A DNA stretch of 64,000 nt from CAWCKS01 sp963763485 (GTDB taxonomy: Bacteria > Pseudomonadota > Alphaproteobacteria > Rhizobiales > Xanthobacteraceae): assembly GCA_963763485.1 (NCBI GenBank), contig CAVXOW010000003.1, positions 310,001-374,000 on the forward strand, given 5' to 3'. The notes below the pieces were generated by a model, which saw nothing but the letters and a program-made list of their open reading frames with translations, made no database searches and was not told the origin of the DNA. Shown piece by piece: positions 61,238 to 64,000 of this stretch. A program made the position numbers and the translations under genes. Numbering within the stretch: the stretch's first letter is position 1; every line of letters begins with the position of its first letter.

Positions 61238-62298
61238 GCAATACCGAGTGTCGTTTCGGCAATGTAGCGCGCTAGCGCAGCCGGCGTGTGTTCGGCCAGC
61301 ACGAACTCGCGCCCAGCCAGAGCCATCGTGCTCAGGCGCTCACGGTCCCGCAGCGCGCGAGTAACTGTCTCGGACAGGTTGCCGCGTTCGATGTCGTAGT
61401 AGAAGCAATGCTCGCCGTCGCGCAGCGGCTTGTAGCGCTCGACGGTCTGGCGGTTGAGGATTGGCACGGAGCCGCAGATCGCCGCTTCATAGGTGCGGAA
61501 GCAGTCGTAGCCGTAGCCTTCCGGCGACCACGTCAGCCGGGCGCGCGCGATGCGCGCCAGGTATTCGTCGAGCGGTAGTGGCTTGTCGGGGATATCAACG
61601 CGGACGCCTTGGTCGCGCAGCGTGAGCAGCTCCGCCAACCCGCGCTCGCGTACCGTCGATGAGCCGGCCACCCTTCCGGCAAAGAAGATGTCCGCTGTCT
61701 TCTGATCCGCCGGCACAGGCCTGGCGGTCGGCAGCGCCTCGCGGCCGTGTGGTAGCCCGAGCGAAATCGGCCTCAGCTTTGCGACGCGCCGGCGCTGCTT
61801 CTCCAGCATGCGGAAGCGCGGTGTCGGCAGGCGCTCGTGCACGGTGCGCATGAACACGCGCCAGCGGTCGACCGGCAGTTCGCGTTTGAAGAACAGTGTC
61901 GCGCGATCGAGCAGGAATTGGTTGTGCCTGAAGATGAACGGCGAGTCCTCCCAATCCCAGATCGCGATAGGCGCTGCGACGCGGCCCCGGAGCATTTCCG
62001 GTCCGAAAGATCGGAAATAAGGCATGACCCCGCGCAGTGCGGAGCGCCGAAACAGCGAACGCGCGATCGCCTGCCAATGCCAGGGCGGGAACGGGCCTGG
62101 TTGCACCACGACGAGATCGTGGTCCGAGCTGGCGAGTGCCCGCGCCAGCGCCGGCAGCGATGCCAGTGTCACCAGTCGGTCGTGCGGGCCGCGATCCGCA
62201 AGCGTCGGCGCCGTCGACCAGTGCGTCGTGGTCTGCGGGTAAGCCTCGCGCATCAAACGATGCTCGCCGATCTCGAGAATGCGAGGCGCCGATGTCAT
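61234..62298 (-). CDS. Glycosyltransferase (exostosin/CAP10-like)
   Basis: The 354-residue product resembles glycosyltransferases with a C-terminal exostosin-like nucleotide-sugar domain: ADIFFAGRVAGSSTVRERGL (about residue 210), LARIARARLTWSPEGYGYDC and FRTYEAAICGSVPILNRQTV. EHCFYYDIERGNLSETV follows. The N-terminal part contains DHDLVVVQPGPFPPWHWQAI. It probably adds a sugar to a surface polysaccharide. It overlaps the next upstream gene by 4 bases (62295-62298), so both are translated from one message. The acceptor is unknown. Confidence 0.78.
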   Translation of the reverse strand: MTSAPRILEIGEHRLMREAYPQTTTHWSTAPTLADRGPHDRLVTLASLPALARALASSDHDLVVVQPGPFPPWHWQAIARSLFRRSALRGVMPYFRSFGPEMLRGRVAAPIAIWDWEDSPFIFRHNQFLLDRATLFFKRELPVDRWRVFMRTVHERLPTPRFRMLEKQRRRVAKLRPISLGLPHGREALPTARPVPADQKTADIFFAGRVAGSSTVRERGLAELLTLRDQGVRVDIPDKPLPLDEYLARIARARLTWSPEGYGYDCFRTYEAAICGSVPILNRQTVERYKPLRDGEHCFYYDIERGNLSETVTRALRDRERLSTMALAGREFVLAEHTPAALARYIAETTLGIA

Positions 62299-63416
62299 TG
62301 CCTCACCCGGGCTGGTGTCTCCGCAGCCATGATATCGGCGGCGCGATCGAGGCCGGAATAGAGGTCCGCTCGTTCTCCATAGGCGGCGCCGTTCTTACTC
62401 CAGCTCAAACGCCGCTCGGCCGATTGTGCCTGCGCGAGAGCGTCGATCAAAGCGCGCTGCCGAAACGGCTCTTTGATCACGACGCCCGCATCTGCCGTTG
62501 TGACATGAGGGGCATAGCCGCAGATGTCGGTCGTTACAACGGACAGGCCGTTGACGAGGGCTTCGAGGATGACCGTACCTGTCGTGTCGTAGCGCGCGGG
62601 ATGAATCAGCAGGTCGGCGGCGGCCATCAGTTGCGGGATGTCGTGGCGCAGGCCTAACAGCTCGATGCGATCGGCGGCGTCGGTGTGGCGGGCCCATCGC
62701 TTCAACGATTGACCGTGCCGGGATTCCGCTGCAATGCCGGCGATCAGCAGGCGCGCCGCGGGAAACTCCTTGAGTGCCTCGACCGCGCGATCGAGCCCCT
62801 TGACCCGTGGCTGTGTTGCAATCGCAAGCCAGACCAGCTGATCGGGCCGAAGGCCGAGCGCGGCGCGCATGGAGTTCCGGCTGCCATTGGCGCGTAGCTC
62901 GGGTTGGCGGCGAGTTCGGTCGATCGTCGGCGGCAGCAGCACAAGCCGCGCCGGCTCGGTGGACCAGGCCCCCTGAAATTCGCGGAGTTGCCGCTCGCTG
63001 AGCAGCAGGCATTGCGTCTTCCCGCCGGGAGCGAAGCTCGCGGCTTCGAGATTGATCATCGTGCGTCGCCGGCCGGTCAGCTGCGCAAAAGGCGAGGGCG
63101 TGCGGGCCGCGACGCACGGATCGGCACAATAGAGCAGGTCCAGTCCCTTCAGTTTGCCGAAGCCGACAAGACGGTCGAAGCGGCCGGCGCATCTGCGCAC
63201 GACATCACCGGCAAAGCGCGCATCGCGCCCGTGATTGGTCCAGGCGCGATTCGGCAAGAGTTCGATCGCAGCCTGGCCGGGCAACTCGCCGCGGCGATTT
63301 TCCGCAAACAGCGTCACCGTGTGACCGCGAGCCGCAAGCCGCGACGCAATGGCGAGGCAGTCGCGTTGCAGCCCGCCGCCGGCAAAGATGCTGACGATCG
63401 CAAACGCAATGTTCAT
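62295..63416 (-). CDS. Family 4 glycosyltransferase (WaaG-like)
   Basis: The 373-residue product starts MNIAFAIVSIFAGGGLQRDC, typical for LPS core GT4 enzymes. It has DRLVGFGKLKGLDLLYCADP, LLSERQLREFQGAWSTEPAR, WLAIATQPRVKGLDRAVEAL, IELLGLRHDIPQLMAAADLL and the E-x7-E-like TGTVILEALVNGLSVVTTD site. It probably transfers glucose or another hexose to the inner core of LPS. ATG at 63416 overlaps the upstream gene's stop (ATGA); the open frame upstream is unrelated. It belongs to a minus-strand sugar-transfer operon that continues out of the window. Confidence 0.87.
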   Translation of the reverse strand: MNIAFAIVSIFAGGGLQRDCLAIASRLAARGHTVTLFAENRRGELPGQAAIELLPNRAWTNHGRDARFAGDVVRRCAGRFDRLVGFGKLKGLDLLYCADPCVAARTPSPFAQLTGRRRTMINLEAASFAPGGKTQCLLLSERQLREFQGAWSTEPARLVLLPPTIDRTRRQPELRANGSRNSMRAALGLRPDQLVWLAIATQPRVKGLDRAVEALKEFPAARLLIAGIAAESRHGQSLKRWARHTDAADRIELLGLRHDIPQLMAAADLLIHPARYDTTGTVILEALVNGLSVVTTDICGYAPHVTTADAGVVIKEPFRQRALIDALAQAQSAERRLSWSKNGAAYGERADLYSGLDRAADIMAAETPARVRQ

Positions 63417-64000
63417 CGCGCGACCTGCCGCGAACGGAAAAGCTTGGCGCGGAACGCGCGGATACGGCGCTCGATCGTTTTCCCAACACTTGGGGTCGAA
63501 ATCGCCCGGAACGAGAACTGCTGTGTCCCCGCCGCGGTCTTCCGCAGGGCCTGATAGAGTTGTCCAGCCAGCACGGCCGGACGCCGCAGCGCGAAGGCGG
63601 GATGATCGCCCAGCCGGTTGCCCTCGTCGGGAAAGTCCCTTGCCAGCGTAAGCAGAGCGTCGGACCACGCCGCCCGCGTATTGTTCGGCACGATGTGGCA
63701 GGGCAGGTCGCTTTCGGTGAAAGGCGGTGCCGCCGAATAGGCGCCAGCAATTCGGCTCGAACCGTATTGCGCGATCTTGATGTCGGACTTGCTGTCCGCA
63801 AACGTTTGTTGCGAAGGCGGCAGACTCAAGCTCAGCGGCGCGACCGCAATGAACGGTTCGCGCGCGAGCAGGTCGAGATAGGCCGATGGCTCCAGCCAAT
63901 CGATCACCTCACGCGACGGGAAAAAATCGAGCAGGCGCTGCGAAAATCGTCCGGCCATGACGATCTTGGTGTTGAGCAGCTGAATGGCATCGTTGATACC
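63413..64000 (-). CDS. C-terminal part of a polysaccharide-related protein, cut by the window edge
   Basis: The frame is open to base 64000; 195 codons before the stop are visible. The visible part reads NTKIVMAGRFSQRLLDFFPS, then FIAVAPLSLSLPPSQQTFAD, KIAQYGSSRIAGAYSAAPPF and HIVPNNTRAAWSDALLTLAR. The GSSRIAGAYSA...PNNTRAAWSDAL pattern resembles the nucleotide-sugar-binding end of a glycosyltransferase. The 4-base overlap with the following GT4 gene supports a shared operon. The N-terminal part lies beyond the window. Confidence 0.6.
   Translation of the reverse strand, partial: GINDAIQLLNTKIVMAGRFSQRLLDFFPSREVIDWLEPSAYLDLLAREPFIAVAPLSLSLPPSQQTFADSKSDIKIAQYGSSRIAGAYSAAPPFTESDLPCHIVPNNTRAAWSDALLTLARDFPDEGNRLGDHPAFALRRPAVLAGQLYQALRKTAAGTQQFSFRAISTPSVGKTIERRIRAFRAKLFRSRQVAR

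Overview
The window looks like the chromosome of a Bradyrhizobium-like alphaproteobacterium (Nitrobacteraceae). GC is high, a glnB-glnA pair carries a sigma54-type promoter, and the order is tig, clpP, clpX, lon, then HU beyond an insertion. Many small secreted proteins are of the kind common in that group. This is judged from gene content and protein resemblance, not from a database search.

Layout. 0-5 kb holds small secreted and stress genes (SIR2 deacylase, double cold-shock protein, DUF192 protein, PsiF-repeat protein, PNPOx-like flavoprotein). 5.2-14.5 kb is an exopolysaccharide locus: O-antigen ligase-like protein, polyprenyl-phosphate sugar transferase, GT4 glycosyltransferase, Wzz/BY-kinase-like protein, FemAB-like acyltransferase and polysaccharide deacetylase. 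14.5-32.4 kb is mixed core metabolism: heme A synthase, O-acetylhomoserine sulfhydrylase, a RHH/ParE toxin-antitoxin pair, enoyl-CoA hydratase, rplM-rpsI, a GGDEF protein, a PerM-type permease, a class II aldolase, a Bug-type binding protein, glnB-glnA, Nnr and a degenerate multicopper oxidase. 32.5-41.7 kb is the proteostasis block: tRNA-Leu, tig, clpP, clpX, lon. 57.6-64 kb resumes the core with pepT, HU, tRNA-Asp and the end of a second glycosyltransferase cluster.

The key structure is a 15.7 kb genomic island (about 41,870-57,595) that cuts a chromosomal tRNA-Val(UAC) gene exactly at its anticodon loop. The 5' half lies at 41,839-41,876 and the 3' half at 57,589-57,633. The shared 7 bp core TTTACAC is the anticodon loop itself, and joining the halves gives a well-paired tRNA. 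The island does not rebuild the interrupted gene. It carries a complete, divergent tRNA-Val(UAC) 95 bp inside its left end. A tyrosine recombinase with an excisionase-like partner sits next to the right end, and both ends carry paired GTAACRKTTT repeats that look like integrase arm sites. Cargo includes an MT-A70 adenine methyltransferase, a replication-initiator-like HTH protein, an NhaD antiporter with a truncated KdpD-like sensor, a PD-(D/E)XK nuclease-like protein, a papain-like/DUF6941-like minus-strand operon, and three small phage/ICE-type genes. A second 3' tRNA-Val fragment about 0.66 kb further right suggests an older insertion at the same site.

Many reading frames, including the housekeeping genes lon (four times) and glnA, are broken by single-base indels, mostly insertions. 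Joining the frames restores normal proteins, so I treat most of these as sequence or assembly errors. Affected genes are given over their full span with the break positions.
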